From: LMUY01 sp964242215
Lineage (GTDB): Bacteria > Pseudomonadota > Alphaproteobacteria > Acetobacterales > Acetobacteraceae
DNA: 64,000 nt
Assembly (NCBI GenBank): GCA_964242215.1
Contig: CAXTCJ010000017.1
Location: 1 to 64,000 of the forward strand
Reading direction: 5' to 3'
Shown: one piece after another, positions 25,861 through 36,600 of the stretch
How positions within the stretch are numbered: the stretch's first letter is position 1
How the letters are laid out: each line of letters starts with the position of its first letter
The notes under the pieces: generated by a model
The model's input: the letters and a program-made list of their open reading frames with translations, nothing else
What the model was told of the DNA's origin: nothing
Database searches by the model: none
Program-made: the position numbers and the translations under genes

Positions 25861-27369
25861 TCAAGGCGACGCAGACAATCCCAGCCCAACCGGCTTGATC
25901 AGCCCATCCGGCCGCGGCGTAAAGCCCGTGACCCTGCTGCTCAATCCCCAAAACCAGGTGAAGTGATACAGCGGCAGATACGGTAGATCCGCCATCCAAA
26001 TACCGTTCGCCTCGTGGTAGGCAGCTTTGCGCGCAGCATCGTCGGAGGCTGCGGCACCGCGGTCGAGCGCCGCGTCCATCGCCTTGCTGCACCACCCCGT
26101 CCAGTTCAGCGGCGCACCGCAGCGAGTCCACGTCGCGATGTTCCCGTCCGGGTCCGGTCGTCCGCTCCAGATCACCAGGTAGGCTTGGTAGTCACCTCCG
26201 CTCGCGGCGCTGGTCTGCGCTACGGACTCACCTTTTTGCAGCGACAGATCGAACCCGGCCTCCGCCACCATCGACTGGATGACCTCCCCGACCTGCACAT
26301 CGGTCGGCGAGTCGGTGGTGAGCAGTGTCAGCTTTGGATGCGGCACGCCCGCTGCAGCCAGCAGCGCCTTGGCACCCGGCAAGTCGCGCGGCGGGACGGG
26401 GTAGGCGGGATCGTACCAGGGATTACCCGGCGCCTGTGTCTGGTTGCTTGGGATGAAGCGTCCGTCGAACACCGCCTGGTTGATACCTTCGCGGTCGATC
26501 GCCTTCGCGAACGCCTGACGAATGCGAACATCGTGCGCAAACGGCGTGTCTGCTTGGGCACCGCGAGCGAGGTTGAACGATAGCATCTCGAACCCGATCG
26601 AGGGCGCCGTGGCCACGCGCAGTTTCGGGTTCGCCTGCACCGCCGGCACGTCGGTGGCGGCGAGGCGATTGGCGATGTCGATCGCACCGGATTGTAGGTT
26701 GATCAGCCGGACGTTGGAAGCCACCATGATTCTGAACTCGATCCGGTCGAGTGAAACGGCTGCGGCGTTCCAGTAGCCGGGAAAGCGTTGCAGCGTGATG
26801 TGATCCTGCGCAACCCGCTCCACGAAGGCGAACGGCCCGGCGCAGACCGGGTGCGCCGCGATCGCGTCCTTCGGCTGATCGAGGATGCGGGGTGATAGCA
26901 TCTCGCCGGGCCGGTTTGCCATCAGTGCCAGGAGCGGCGCGTACGGGGCGGAAAGGCGGATGCGGATGGTCTGCGGATCCAGAACGTCCTCGCCCACGAC
27001 TGGCTTCAGTTCCGTTCGGCGATTGCTGTAGGGTGCCATACGGTAGCGCTCGAAATTGGCCCGCACCGCCTCGGCATCCAATGGGGCGCCGTCCTGGAAT
27101 TGAACACCCTGCCGCAAATGCAGGGTGAGCGCCAGGCGATCTGGCGACCATTCCCAACTCGTGGCCAACTCCGGCACTAAGGTGAGGGTCTTGTCCAGAC
27201 CGATCAGCGTATCGCACATGGAGGTCGCGACCGCGCGCTCGATATACGAATTGCTGACCGCAGGATCGAGCGAGTCCGGATCGAAGTCGAGCCCAAAGCG
27301 GAGCGTACCAGCGGCGTGGGCGCCGGTCGTGAGCATGGCGAGAATTACGGCCAGGATGGCGTTGCGCAT
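25861..27369 (-). CDS. Dipeptide/oligopeptide-type ABC transporter substrate-binding protein (second in operon)
   Basis: 502 aa SBP family 5 protein (DppA/OppA-like) with a signal peptide ending at AHAAG (about residue 19). Core motifs are FDPDSLDPAVSNSYI, LATSWEWSPD, TLHLRQGVQFQDGAPLDAEAV and, toward the C-terminus, YLVIWSGRPDPDGN. The start at 27369 follows GAAGGACG, one base after the amidohydrolase stop. It is the last gene of an operon that already has another SBP (32086-33654), so one permease may be served by two receptors. No ligand can be deduced. Confidence 0.88.
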   Translation of the reverse strand: MRNAILAVILAMLTTGAHAAGTLRFGLDFDPDSLDPAVSNSYIERAVATSMCDTLIGLDKTLTLVPELATSWEWSPDRLALTLHLRQGVQFQDGAPLDAEAVRANFERYRMAPYSNRRTELKPVVGEDVLDPQTIRIRLSAPYAPLLALMANRPGEMLSPRILDQPKDAIAAHPVCAGPFAFVERVAQDHITLQRFPGYWNAAAVSLDRIEFRIMVASNVRLINLQSGAIDIANRLAATDVPAVQANPKLRVATAPSIGFEMLSFNLARGAQADTPFAHDVRIRQAFAKAIDREGINQAVFDGRFIPSNQTQAPGNPWYDPAYPVPPRDLPGAKALLAAAGVPHPKLTLLTTDSPTDVQVGEVIQSMVAEAGFDLSLQKGESVAQTSAASGGDYQAYLVIWSGRPDPDGNIATWTRCGAPLNWTGWCSKAMDAALDRGAAASDDAARKAAYHEANGIWMADLPYLPLYHFTWFWGLSSRVTGFTPRPDGLIKPVGLGLSASP

Positions 27370-27370
27370 A

Positions 27371-28306
27371 TTAGGGACGTCCTTCGTGCTGGCCAGCCTC
27401 GACACCATAGAGGCGGGCGGCAGTGTCGTGAAACAGCGCGGCCTGCTCCTGCCGCGTGTATTCGGCGGCAATTTCGCGGAACCGGTCGCACAGTGCGGCA
27501 TAGGTCATGGTGCGGCGTGCGACGGGGTAGTCGCTGCCAAACATGCACCGCGCGGGGCCAAATGCCTCGATGCAACTCCCAAGTGTATCGCGATCACCGG
27601 CGAGGCTGCGGTCCGGCGAGTAGGCGGCGTAATTGGATAGTTTGATCGCGATATTCGGCTGCTGGGCCATGCTGCGCAGCCCGGCCCGCCACCGCGCCAT
27701 GCCGTCCGCGTCGCGATCGTTGGGCGTGCAGCAATGGTTGACGATGAACTGCTGACCCGGCGTGTCCCGCGCCAACGCCGCTACTTCGCCGGCCTGGTGC
27801 GCGTTCATCAGCAGGTCCAGCGCCCAGCCATACGGGGCCAGCCGGGCCAAGCCGGATCGCCAGGCCGGTTCGTTCACCAGGCCCTGCCGCGTCCAGCGCT
27901 TCGCCGGGTCGGGGTGCCAACGGATCGTCTCGCGGATCGCCGCGACGCGGGGGAAGGCGGCTTGCGCCTCGAGGATGGCGGGCAGCTCCGGTGAGTCGAG
28001 CGGGGCGGCGGCAACGTAGCGGGCTGCGACGCCGGCTGGGCGGGGTAGGGCGTCGATCCAAGCGGTTTGCTCGGCCGGGTTGCGCGCCGGGTCCCACAGC
28101 GCCTCGATGTGCACCGAGGCTACGATGCCTTGTCCGGCGATGTCGGCTGCGTAATCGGCGGGCAGATAGTCGCGGCGAAGAAAATCAATATTACCCAATG
28201 CACCGACCGATGCGGCCGGGTCGGTCAGCCACGGGTAATGCCCCCCGGACAGATCCCACAGATGATGGTGCGCATCGATGATGGGGCCGCGGTAGAGTTC
28301 GTTCAT
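27371..28306 (-). CDS. Amidohydrolase-2 family metal-dependent hydrolase
   Basis: 311 aa TIM-barrel hydrolase of the amidohydrolase-related family. Motif DAHHHLWDLSGGHYPWL is at residues 11-27 and the late motif FGSDYPVARR carries the conserved Asp; NHCCTPNDRD lies on a central strand with a probable ligand His. Family knowledge: members act as lactonases, decarboxylases or dicarboxylate-lactone hydrolases. It sits between the dipeptide-type ATPase gene and the second SBP, and in the same operon as the oxoprolinase-like enzyme, so it may hydrolyse a later intermediate in the same route. Specificity is inferred only loosely. Confidence 0.82.
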   Translation of the reverse strand: MNELYRGPIIDAHHHLWDLSGGHYPWLTDPAASVGALGNIDFLRRDYLPADYAADIAGQGIVASVHIEALWDPARNPAEQTAWIDALPRPAGVAARYVAAAPLDSPELPAILEAQAAFPRVAAIRETIRWHPDPAKRWTRQGLVNEPAWRSGLARLAPYGWALDLLMNAHQAGEVAALARDTPGQQFIVNHCCTPNDRDADGMARWRAGLRSMAQQPNIAIKLSNYAAYSPDRSLAGDRDTLGSCIEAFGPARCMFGSDYPVARRTMTYAALCDRFREIAAEYTRQEQAALFHDTAARLYGVEAGQHEGRP

Positions 28307-28336
28307 GAGCGAATGGTGGCCGAACGGCAGCTGGCG

Positions 28337-29167
28337 TCAACCGGCCTGCAACGACGGCGCCCGCTTGGTAAGGAAGGAATGATCGGGGTCCGGGTTCGGC
28401 ACGGTGGCCAGGAGCGCGCGGGCATAGTCGCTGGCGGGTGCGGCAAAGATGGCTTTGGTGTGGCCCTGCTCCACCAATTTGCCGCGATGTAGGAAGGCCA
28501 CGCGGTCGCACATGTAGCGGACGACACCGAGATCGTGGCTGATGAACACCGTCGTCAGGCCCAATTGCGTCTGCAGGTCGGTGAGCAACGTCAGCACTTG
28601 CGCCTGGACCGAGACGTCGAGCGCCGAGGTGGGCTCGTCGAGCACGAGAAGTTCGGGGCCGGGTGCCAGCGCGCGCGCGATGCCGATGCGCTGACGTTGA
28701 CCGCCGGAGAATTCGTGTGGAAAGCGATCGAGGTGCTGTGCGCCCAGTCCCACGCGCTCGAGCAACTCAACAACGCGGTCGGTGCGGCCTCGTCCGCTTA
28801 GCCGCACGCGTTCCCGATGGATCTCCATCGGCTCGGCGATGGTGTCGCGGATTGTCATGCGGGGGTTCAGCGAGGCGTATGGATCCTGGAAGACGATCTG
28901 GATGCGTGCCCGGATGGCTTGCCGGTCTCGGCGCGACAGGCGGGAAAGGTCTATCCCGTCGAACAGAATGCGGCCGCTGCTGACCGGCTCGAGCAGCAGG
29001 ATGCAACGCGCCAGGGTGGTCTTGCCGGAACCGGATTCGCCCACCAGGCCGAAGCTCTCGCCGCGCGTCACCTGCAGGCTGACATCGGACAGGGCCGTTA
29101 CGATCTTGTCCCGCCTTAGAAGCCCCGATCCGCCGTAGGTCTTGCCTACGCTTTCGATCCGCAGCAT
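28337..29167 (-). CDS. dppF: Dipeptide-type ABC transporter ATPase, DppF-like
   Basis: 276 aa. Walker A GESGSGKTT is at about residue 42, the Q-loop in IVFQDPYASLNPRMT, signature FSGGQRQRIGIARAL, Walker B LLVLDEPTSALD and H-loop FISHDLGVV. The order and VxQAQVLTLL block are those of the DppF/OppF subunit. The start at 29167 shares one base with the stop of the upstream DppD-like gene. It forms a heterodimer with the DppD-like subunit. Confidence 0.92.
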   Translation of the reverse strand: MLRIESVGKTYGGSGLLRRDKIVTALSDVSLQVTRGESFGLVGESGSGKTTLARCILLLEPVSSGRILFDGIDLSRLSRRDRQAIRARIQIVFQDPYASLNPRMTIRDTIAEPMEIHRERVRLSGRGRTDRVVELLERVGLGAQHLDRFPHEFSGGQRQRIGIARALAPGPELLVLDEPTSALDVSVQAQVLTLLTDLQTQLGLTTVFISHDLGVVRYMCDRVAFLHRGKLVEQGHTKAIFAAPASDYARALLATVPNPDPDHSFLTKRAPSLQAG

Positions 29168-30201
29168 CAGGCGACCCGGCGTTCGGCGGGTTGTAGTCGC
29201 AGGCAGGCCGCTTCGTGCGCCTGGTCGAGCGGCACCATCGGCGGCAGACCCTGCGCGCAGTCTGGCCCGGCGAGCGGGCAGCGCGTCGCGAACCGGCAGC
29301 CGGGGGGCGGGCTGAGCAGGTTCGGCACGGTTCCTGCGAGTCCCACCAGGCTGCCGCGCCGCGTGCCGGCCACGGGGACGGACGCCAGCAGCGCGCGCGT
29401 GTACGGGTGCGCCGGTTGCTTGAGCACCGCACGGACCGGGCCGGCCTCCACGATATTGCCGGCATACATCACGGCGACGTGGCTGCAGAGCTCCGCCACC
29501 ACGCCGAGATTGTGGGTGATGAAGATCACGCCGAGGCCGCGCTCCTGCACCAGGTCGTAGATCAATTGCAGGATCTGCGCTTGCACGGATACGTCCAGCG
29601 CCGTGGTCGGCTCGTCGGCCACAAGCAGGTCGGGGCGTCCGATCACGGCCATGGCGATCAGCACGCGCTGGCGCATGCCGCCGGAGAATTGGTGCGGGTA
29701 GTCATCCAGGCGCGCGGCGGCGTCGTGAATGCCGACTTTTTCCAATGTCGCGAGTGCCTGGGCGCGGGCCGCTTTACGACGCTGCCCGCGGGAGGCGCTG
29801 GCATCGAGGCCGATGATGTCGGGGCGGAACCGGGCGGCGTGCAAGGCCACGTCGGTCAGTTGCGCGCCGATGGAAAACAGCGGATTGAGGTTGGTGGTCG
29901 GGTCCTGGAAGATCATGCCGATACGTCGGCCGCGCAGGCTTCGCATTGCGTCTTCCGGCTTGCGCAGTAGGTCTTCGCCGTCGAACAGGATGCTGCCCTG
30001 ATGGTAACGCGCGGGGGGTGACGGCACCAGGCGGGAGATCGAGAGGCCGGTCAACGACTTGCCGCATCCGGTTTCGCCCACCACGCCCCAGATCTCGCCG
30101 CGATGTACCGTGAGATCGATGCCGTTCAGGATGTGCGCTTCGCCGTCGAAGCTGCGCATGCTGAGGTGCAGCTTCTGGATGTGCAGCAGCGGTGCCGTCA
30201 T
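29167..30201 (-). CDS. dppD: Dipeptide-type ABC transporter ATPase, DppD-like
   Basis: 344 aa. Walker A is GETGCGKSL (about residue 41), the Q-loop MIFQDPTTNLNP, signature FSGGMRQRVLIAMA, Walker B LLVADEPTTALD and H-loop FITHNLGVV. The C-terminal oligopeptide-transporter domain carries PPGCRFATRCPLAGPDC, a Cys cluster now known in DppD-type subunits to hold an iron-sulfur cluster. The start at 30201 is in a 4-bp overlap with dppC; the frame stays open upstream on the antisense of dppC but is not coding. Confidence 0.92.
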   Translation of the reverse strand: MTAPLLHIQKLHLSMRSFDGEAHILNGIDLTVHRGEIWGVVGETGCGKSLTGLSISRLVPSPPARYHQGSILFDGEDLLRKPEDAMRSLRGRRIGMIFQDPTTNLNPLFSIGAQLTDVALHAARFRPDIIGLDASASRGQRRKAARAQALATLEKVGIHDAAARLDDYPHQFSGGMRQRVLIAMAVIGRPDLLVADEPTTALDVSVQAQILQLIYDLVQERGLGVIFITHNLGVVAELCSHVAVMYAGNIVEAGPVRAVLKQPAHPYTRALLASVPVAGTRRGSLVGLAGTVPNLLSPPPGCRFATRCPLAGPDCAQGLPPMVPLDQAHEAACLRLQPAERRVA

Positions 30202-31070
30202 CGCCGTGCCCGTGGGTCCAGCAGGTCCCGCAGACCGTCGCCCAGCAGGTTGAAGGCGAATACGGCGACGAAGATCGCCATCCCGGGGAAGATCGCGGTC
30301 CACCAATCGTCCGGAATGTTGCCGCGCGCGACGGCGAGCAGCGTACCCCATTCGGGCGTTGGCGGGCGGACGCCGACGCCGATGAAGCCGAGCGATGCCA
30401 CCGTCAGTATGGCGAAGCCGACGTCGAGCGACATCTTGACGATCACGGGGGAGAGAATGTTCGGCAGGATGTGGCGCCAGAGCAGCCGAAACACGCCGGC
30501 GCCGGCAGCGGTGGAGGCGATGACGAAGGACTCGCCTTTCTTGGCCATCACCTCGCCTCGCACCAGGCGCGCATAGCCCGGCCACCACGAGACGGCGATG
30601 GCGGCCACCATGTTGACGATGCCGGGTCCCAACGCGGCGGCGACGGCCATGGCGAGGATAAGGCTTGGCACGGTCAGGATCAGGTCGGTCAGGCGCATCA
30701 GCACCTCGTCCACCCACCCGCCGAAGAAGCCGGCCAGCGCGCCCACCAACACGCCGGCGGCGGTGCCAATCGCTACGACAGCGAGACCCGAGAGCAGGGA
30801 GATGCGGGTGCCGGCCAGCACCAGCGAGAAAACGTCCTGTCCTAATTCATTGGTGCCGAACCAATGCGCAGCGCCTGGCGGTTGGAAGCGTGCCGCCGTG
30901 TGCACGGCCCCAGCGAGGTCGGCGGAATAGGGCACGACGTTTGGGCCGAGCAGGGCGGCGGCGATGAGCAGGATCACGATGGCAAGCCCAATCAGCGACA
31001 GCACGCTTTGCCGGAACCGATAGAAGCCACGCTGCAGGCTGCCCCGGCGGACCGGGAGGGTGGCGCTCAT
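30198..31070 (-). CDS. dppC: Dipeptide-type ABC transporter permease, DppC-like
   Basis: 290 aa. N-terminal OppC segment, first membrane helix near residue 20-40, then the DppC-type motif HWFGTNELGQDVFSLVLAGTRISL. The coupling motif (EAA loop) lies in SFVIASTAAGAGVFRLLWRHILPN. It has about 6 membrane segments and ends DLLDPRARR, like other DppC proteins. It overlaps dppB (start 4 bp inside) and dppD (4 bp). Confidence 0.92.
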   Translation of the reverse strand: MSATLPVRRGSLQRGFYRFRQSVLSLIGLAIVILLIAAALLGPNVVPYSADLAGAVHTAARFQPPGAAHWFGTNELGQDVFSLVLAGTRISLLSGLAVVAIGTAAGVLVGALAGFFGGWVDEVLMRLTDLILTVPSLILAMAVAAALGPGIVNMVAAIAVSWWPGYARLVRGEVMAKKGESFVIASTAAGAGVFRLLWRHILPNILSPVIVKMSLDVGFAILTVASLGFIGVGVRPPTPEWGTLLAVARGNIPDDWWTAIFPGMAIFVAVFAFNLLGDGLRDLLDPRARR

Positions 31071-32074
31071 CGCAGGCGGATCCGCGGGTTGAGCAGGGCA
31101 TAGATTACGTCAACAAGCAGGTTGACGAGGACGAACAGCGAGCCGATGCAGAGGGTGACGCCGATGATCGGCATGAAATCCTGCGTCAGCACCGCGCTCG
31201 TGGCGTACAGGCCGATGCCGGGCCAGTCGAACACCGTCTCCACCAGCACGGTGCCGCCGAGCAGCCAGCCGAAATACAGACCTATTACCGTCAAAGTGGA
31301 GGAGATGGCGTTCTTGAGCACGTATTTGAATAGGATCAGCCTACGCGATAGGCCGAGGGCACGTTCCGTCATCACGTAGTCCTGCTGCAGCACCTCGATG
31401 GTGGAGGCGCGCATCATGCGGACGATGGTGGCGAGCGGGGAGAGGCTCATCGCGACCGCGGGTAAGGCCAGGTATTGCAGGGCGAGGCCGAGGCCATGGA
31501 AATCACCCGCGGCGAGGGCATCGACGGTGAGGAAGCCGGTCAAGTGGGGCGGCGGATCTTCATCGAGCGGGAAGCGTCCGCTGAGCGGGAGCCAGCCGAG
31601 CCACATGGCGAAGCCGAGCTGGAACAGCAGCCCCAGGAAGAAGCGCGGCATCGAGATGGCCCCGAGCGAGACGACGCTGGTCAGCATGTCCGGCCAGCGG
31701 TTGCGATGCACGGCCGCCAGTAGCCCGAGCGGGATGCCGAGCACGACGGCGAGGGCCATCGCGTAAAGCACCAGTTCGAGTGTGGCCGGTAAGTAGTCTT
31801 CCAAATCCTGCAGCACGGGGCGGCGGCTGTAGATCGACATGCCCCAATTCCCGTGCACGAGGCCGGTGGCGTAGGTCCAGTATTGCGCGGGGAGGGAGCG
31901 GTCGAGCCCGAACTCCTGCGTGATCTCCGCAATCTGCGCGGGGGACGCGTTGGGTCCGGCCGCCAGCCGCGCCGGGTCACCGGGCAGCAGGCGGGTGATG
32001 GCGAACACCAGCATCGTCAGCCCCACCATGACCGGCACCAGCAGCAGGATGCGCCGCGCGACAAAGGCGAGCAT
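31067..32074 (-). CDS. dppB: Dipeptide-type ABC transporter permease, DppB-like
   Basis: 335 aa with about 6 membrane segments. The N-terminus VARRILLLVPVMVGLTMLVFAI followed by LLPGDPARLAAG is typical of DppB. The coupling motif is in DYVMTERALGLSRRLILFKYVLKNA, and VLVETVFDWPGIGLYATSAV follows. It starts 11 bp after the SBP gene (stop at 32086) and overlaps dppC by 4 bp. Confidence 0.92.
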   Translation of the reverse strand: MLAFVARRILLLVPVMVGLTMLVFAITRLLPGDPARLAAGPNASPAQIAEITQEFGLDRSLPAQYWTYATGLVHGNWGMSIYSRRPVLQDLEDYLPATLELVLYAMALAVVLGIPLGLLAAVHRNRWPDMLTSVVSLGAISMPRFFLGLLFQLGFAMWLGWLPLSGRFPLDEDPPPHLTGFLTVDALAAGDFHGLGLALQYLALPAVAMSLSPLATIVRMMRASTIEVLQQDYVMTERALGLSRRLILFKYVLKNAISSTLTVIGLYFGWLLGGTVLVETVFDWPGIGLYATSAVLTQDFMPIIGVTLCIGSLFVLVNLLVDVIYALLNPRIRLR

Positions 32075-32085
32075 CCGCGGCGCCG

Positions 32086-33654
32086 CTAGCCGAGCGAGAG
32101 CGGGTAGAGGTCGATGATGTTGGAGGCGACGGGGGTGAACACGTAGTTCTGCACGTTGGTGCGCAGGGCGAGCTTGCGGAGTTCGAGCACGCCGAAGATG
32201 TCCGGTGCGTCCGCCACGATCAGTTGCTGGAATTGCTTGTAGAGGTCGGCCCGCTTGGCCTCGTCGGTCTCGGCGCGAGCCGCGATCAGAACCTTGTCGA
32301 CCGCCGGGTCGGAGAAAGTGGGGTTGGACCAGTTACCGTTGCGCGAGGATTCGAAGCCGGCCCAGGCCAGATTGTCCGGGTCGGCATAGTTCGCCGTCTC
32401 GTAGATCGGGAAGAAGTCGGGCGTGGTGGCGGGCGTGGCGGTCGAGCCGCTGAACTCCGGCCACAGAACCTGCCGCACGTCGAGCTTGATGTTGAGTTGG
32501 GCCAAACTATCCAGCAACACGAGGCTCCAGCGCCGCTCCTGCTCCAGGCCGGAGACGTAGGTCATGGTCAGCGTAACGCCACCGTCGGGCGTCTTGGACT
32601 TGGCGAGGTATTCCTTCGCCTTGACAATATCGGTGCGCGGGACCTCGAGCTTATCGTCGAAACCGAACATTCCCTCGGGCAATGGGCCGCGCATCAGCAC
32701 CGCGTGGCCGGCGACGTCCAGCATGCCTTGGTAGTTGAACGCGTAGGAGATCGCCTTGCGTAGATTGACGTCCGCGAGCGGGCCGTGCTGCGTGTTCATC
32801 TTGATCTGGAACGTGCGGTAATCCGGCTTCATGATCAGGTTCAGGCCAGGCTTGCCCTGCAGCGCGTCCATATCTTCGCTGGTTAGGTCGAGCGCCATGT
32901 GCGCCTCGCCCCGCTGCACCATCAGGCGTTGCGTCGCGGTCTCGCGCGTGATCTTCCAGATCGCGCCGCTGAGATTGCCGCCGCCAGGGCGCCAGGGTTT
33001 GGCCACTTTCTCAAACTCATACAAATTTCCGGTTTCGACCCTCTTCAGCCGGAACGCGCCCGACCCGGCAGAGGCGTCGCGCAAATACGTCTGCGCGTCA
33101 TCCGTGCCCTTGTTGGCCTCGACCACCTTCGGGTTCACCACCCACAGCCAGGGTAGCACTTCCAGGAATGGGGCGAACGGCGAGACCAGACGCATGCGCA
33201 CCGTCTGCGGGTCCACGGCCTCGACACTGGATTTGTCCAGCACGCCGGCGACCATCCAGACGTTGCCTTTGTTGATGCGCAGGATGCGGTCGAACGAATA
33301 TTTTATAGCATCGGCCGTCACGGGCGAGCCGTCTTCGAACACGGCCCGAGGGTCCAGCTTGAAGAGGTATTCCTTGCCGTCCGGCGATATCGTCCAGGAT
33401 GCGGCGAGTTGGGGCACGACCTTGGGCGGACTGCCCTCTACCGCCACCAGCGTGTCGTAGATGTTGCGGAACGCGAAGGAGGGCGAGTAGCCGGTCGCAA
33501 CATGCGGGTCGAAGTTAGGGATATCCTGTCCGCTTGCCACGATCAGCGTGCGCCTGGCCTGCGCCGAAGCGGGCCCGCTTGCCGCCAACACCGCGGTCGC
33601 AGCACCTGCCATTACGCCCCGCCTGGTCACGCCAAGCCTGCTCACGCCGGTCAT
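32086..33654 (-). CDS. Dipeptide-type ABC transporter substrate-binding protein (first in operon)
   Basis: 522 aa SBP family 5 protein. The N-terminus has a Tat-like signal, VTRRGVMAGAATAVLAASGPASA. The core shows DIPNFDPHVATGYSPSFAFRN, LAASWTISPDGKEYLFKL and FEDGSPVTADAIKYSFDRI. The start is ATG 33654 with AAGGA 8 bp upstream; a GTG at 33684, overlapping the hydantoinase stop, is the alternative. It is directly downstream of the fused hydantoinase/oxoprolinase gene and upstream of the permease genes, so it likely binds the compound that enzyme acts on or its precursor. Confidence 0.9.
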   Translation of the reverse strand: MTGVSRLGVTRRGVMAGAATAVLAASGPASAQARRTLIVASGQDIPNFDPHVATGYSPSFAFRNIYDTLVAVEGSPPKVVPQLAASWTISPDGKEYLFKLDPRAVFEDGSPVTADAIKYSFDRILRINKGNVWMVAGVLDKSSVEAVDPQTVRMRLVSPFAPFLEVLPWLWVVNPKVVEANKGTDDAQTYLRDASAGSGAFRLKRVETGNLYEFEKVAKPWRPGGGNLSGAIWKITRETATQRLMVQRGEAHMALDLTSEDMDALQGKPGLNLIMKPDYRTFQIKMNTQHGPLADVNLRKAISYAFNYQGMLDVAGHAVLMRGPLPEGMFGFDDKLEVPRTDIVKAKEYLAKSKTPDGGVTLTMTYVSGLEQERRWSLVLLDSLAQLNIKLDVRQVLWPEFSGSTATPATTPDFFPIYETANYADPDNLAWAGFESSRNGNWSNPTFSDPAVDKVLIAARAETDEAKRADLYKQFQQLIVADAPDIFGVLELRKLALRTNVQNYVFTPVASNIIDLYPLSLG

Positions 33655-33680
33655 CGTCTTGTCCTTGCTTGAAGTACGCG

Positions 33681-36600
33681 TCACGCGACCGTCTCAGCCG
33701 ATGCCCGGGTTATCGTCGTTCCACGCTGCCCATAATCCCGGGCGGCGCTCTCTGGCGAGATCAGCCCGAGGCGGAGATCCGTTGCGACTGCCTGGGCCGG
33801 GCGCTCTGCCGGGTCACCGAAGCCGGCCCCGCCGGCGATGACGAGTTCGACGATCTGATCCGGATGGTCGATCTGCACCAACCGCCCTGTACCCACGTCG
33901 TCGTGGCCGCCTGGTGTGGTCACCCCACCGCTCGCGAGGCCGCCGGGTAGGCCGCCGAACAGGCCATCGATCGGGTTGCCGACGCCTTCCGGGTTGACGG
34001 AAACGAAGGCTGGCGCGCCGTCGTCATACAGTTTGCGCAACCGCAGGCGCTGGCCGAGCCCGCCGCGATGCCGGCCGGCGCCGCCGGAATCCGTGACGTA
34101 GGTTTTCTCGACGACCAATACCGGCACACGCGATTCAAAGGTCTCGATCGAGGCGTTCGCCGCGGAGGTCGGATATAGCAGGCCGGATTTGCCGTCCGTG
34201 TGGCTGCTGGCGCCCTGGCCGCCGCCGTTCAGCAGCATGTCGGAGAAGGTATTGCCGCCGGCATCCTGCCCATAAATGTGCGCGGCCGACGGCAGCCCGG
34301 TAAACGCTTGCACTTGGTTCGGCGCCGCGTCGGCCATCGCCTGGAAGATGTTCGGCGCGAGATACCAGCCCGTGCGGGTGCGCATGGTCACCGCGGCGGG
34401 CTTGCGCGCGTTCAGGATCGAGCCGTCCGGCACCTTCAATGTGAACGGTCGGTAGCAGCCGGCATTGCCGCGCACGTTCGGCGTCAGCATGCACTTCAGC
34501 GGATAGGTCGCGTGCCCGGCCGTGTAGTTCAGCGTGCAGTTGAACCCGCCCTGCGGCAGTTGCGCGGGGGCACCCTCAAAGTCGAGTTCGATCGTGTCGC
34601 CCGCCACCGTCATCTTCAGCGGGTAGCGTAGCTTGGTGCCGAGCGGGTTGTTCCAGATCTCGGACTCGTACACCCCGTCCGGGATCGCGCGGATCGCGTC
34701 GCGCATCGCCTGTTCGGAGCGGTTTTGCACCACGGCGGCCAAGGCGCGCAGGTCGCGCATGCCGTAATCGTGCATCAGCGACAGCAGCCGCTCGGCCCCG
34801 AGTTTGTTGGCGGCCATGAAGGAGTGCACGTCGCCGATCACCTGCTCGGACTTGCGCACGTTCTCCGCGATCAGGCGGAACAGTGTCTCGTTCGGCTGCC
34901 CGGCGTCGAACAACTTCATCGGCGGGATCTGCAATCCCTCCTCGTAAATCTCCCGCGCATGCATGGAATCCCGCGTGCCGCCAATGTCGGAGACGTGCCC
35001 GACGGTGCCGAGCAATCCAACGACGCGGCCGTCCGCGAACACGGGCGTGACGATCGCGATGTCGAACAGATGGCCGGCACAGAGCCACGGATCGTTGGTG
35101 ATCAGCACGTCGCCCGGCGCCAGCGTGTCCGCCGGGTAGCGCGCCAGCAGCGCCTTCACCGCGAGCGGCAGCGTGAGGTTGAACACCGGCATGGCGCGCG
35201 GCGAGTGGCCGAGCACCTCGCCCTCCGGATCCAGCATGGCGCAGGCGAAATCCTGTGATTCCGAAATGCCGAGCGAGAAGGCAGTGCGGCAAACTGTCAG
35301 CCACATTTCCTCGACGACGTTGATCAGCCGGCTCCACATGATCTCGAGCCCGATCGGGTCCGCCTCGATCCGGGCAATCGCGTCCTCTAGTGTCATGTCC
35401 GCAGTCACGAGATCCTCGCCGGCGGCGGTGGAGGCGATGGTGATGCGCAGGTTAAGGTTCGCGTCCACCAGTACGGTGTCGCCCGGCGGCACGATCGTGG
35501 TGGACTCGCGCTCCTCGATGATGGCCGGGCCGGCAATGCGGTCGCCGTCGCGCAGTACGTAGCGGTCGTAAACCGTGGCCTCGGTCCAGCCGTTTTCGAA
35601 CCAAGCACGGCGCAGGCCTTTGCGTGCGCTCACGGCGGCGCCGCCGCCGGTGGCGCCGCGCAGCGAGAGTGTGGGGGTTGGCCCGAGGCAGCGGACACGG
35701 AAGCTGACGGCTTCGATCGGAGCCTCGGCGGGCTCGGCAGCGTAGCGGGCGACGTAGGCGGCTCCGAAGGCCGTGGTGATCGCGGGCAGGCTGCCAGCAT
35801 CGATCGTGCCCTGTGGCAAGTCGACGGGAATGTCGTGCATTTGGCCGGCCAGCCGCATGCTCGCACTACGCTCCACGCGCACCGACCCGGCGGCGACCCC
35901 GCTCTCGAGCAAGTGGTGGCGAGCCTCGGACTCAAGTTCGTCCAGCACTGCGTTGACGGTTGCGGCATCGAAGCCGGGCTTGAACACGACGGGCAGGGTG
36001 CGCACGCTCTCGAACGATAGCGGGGCCACCAGGAAGCCCAGCGCGGAGGCGGCGCCGGACGCGGGCGGTATTATGACCTCCCTAACGCCCAAGGCGCGGG
36101 CGACGGCGGGTGCGTGGGCCGGCCCGGCACCGCCGAAGCCAACCATGGCGAAACGACGCGGGTCCTTGCCCTTTTCCACCAAATGCACGCGCGCGGCGGC
36201 GGCCATGCTTTCGGTGACCACCTTGTGGATGCCCCAAGCCGCGTCCTCTACCGACAGGCCGATCTGTCCGGCGACGTTGGCCACAGCTTGCCGCGCCGCC
36301 TCTAGGTCCAGCTTCATGCGGCCACCGAGAAAGAAGCCCGGGTCGTAATAGCCGAGCACCAAATTAGCGTCGGTGACCGTCGCCTCGATGCCGCCCATGC
36401 CGTAGCAGGCCGGGCCGGGATCGGAGCCGGCGGAGTGCGGCCCCACTTTCAGCAGCCCCACCTCGTCAATCGATGCGACGGACCCGCCGCCGGCGCCGAT
36501 CTCGATCATGTCGATCACGGGGGCCTTGATCGGTAGGCCGGAGCCCTTGCTGAACCGGTGCACCCGGGCCGCTTCGAGCATCGGTGCGATCTCGACCCGA

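Noticed and set aside
29167..30717. 516-aa version of the DppD-like ATPase
   Set aside because: The first 170 residues are the antisense/shifted reading of dppC; the ATGA overlap at 30198-30201 defines the true start.
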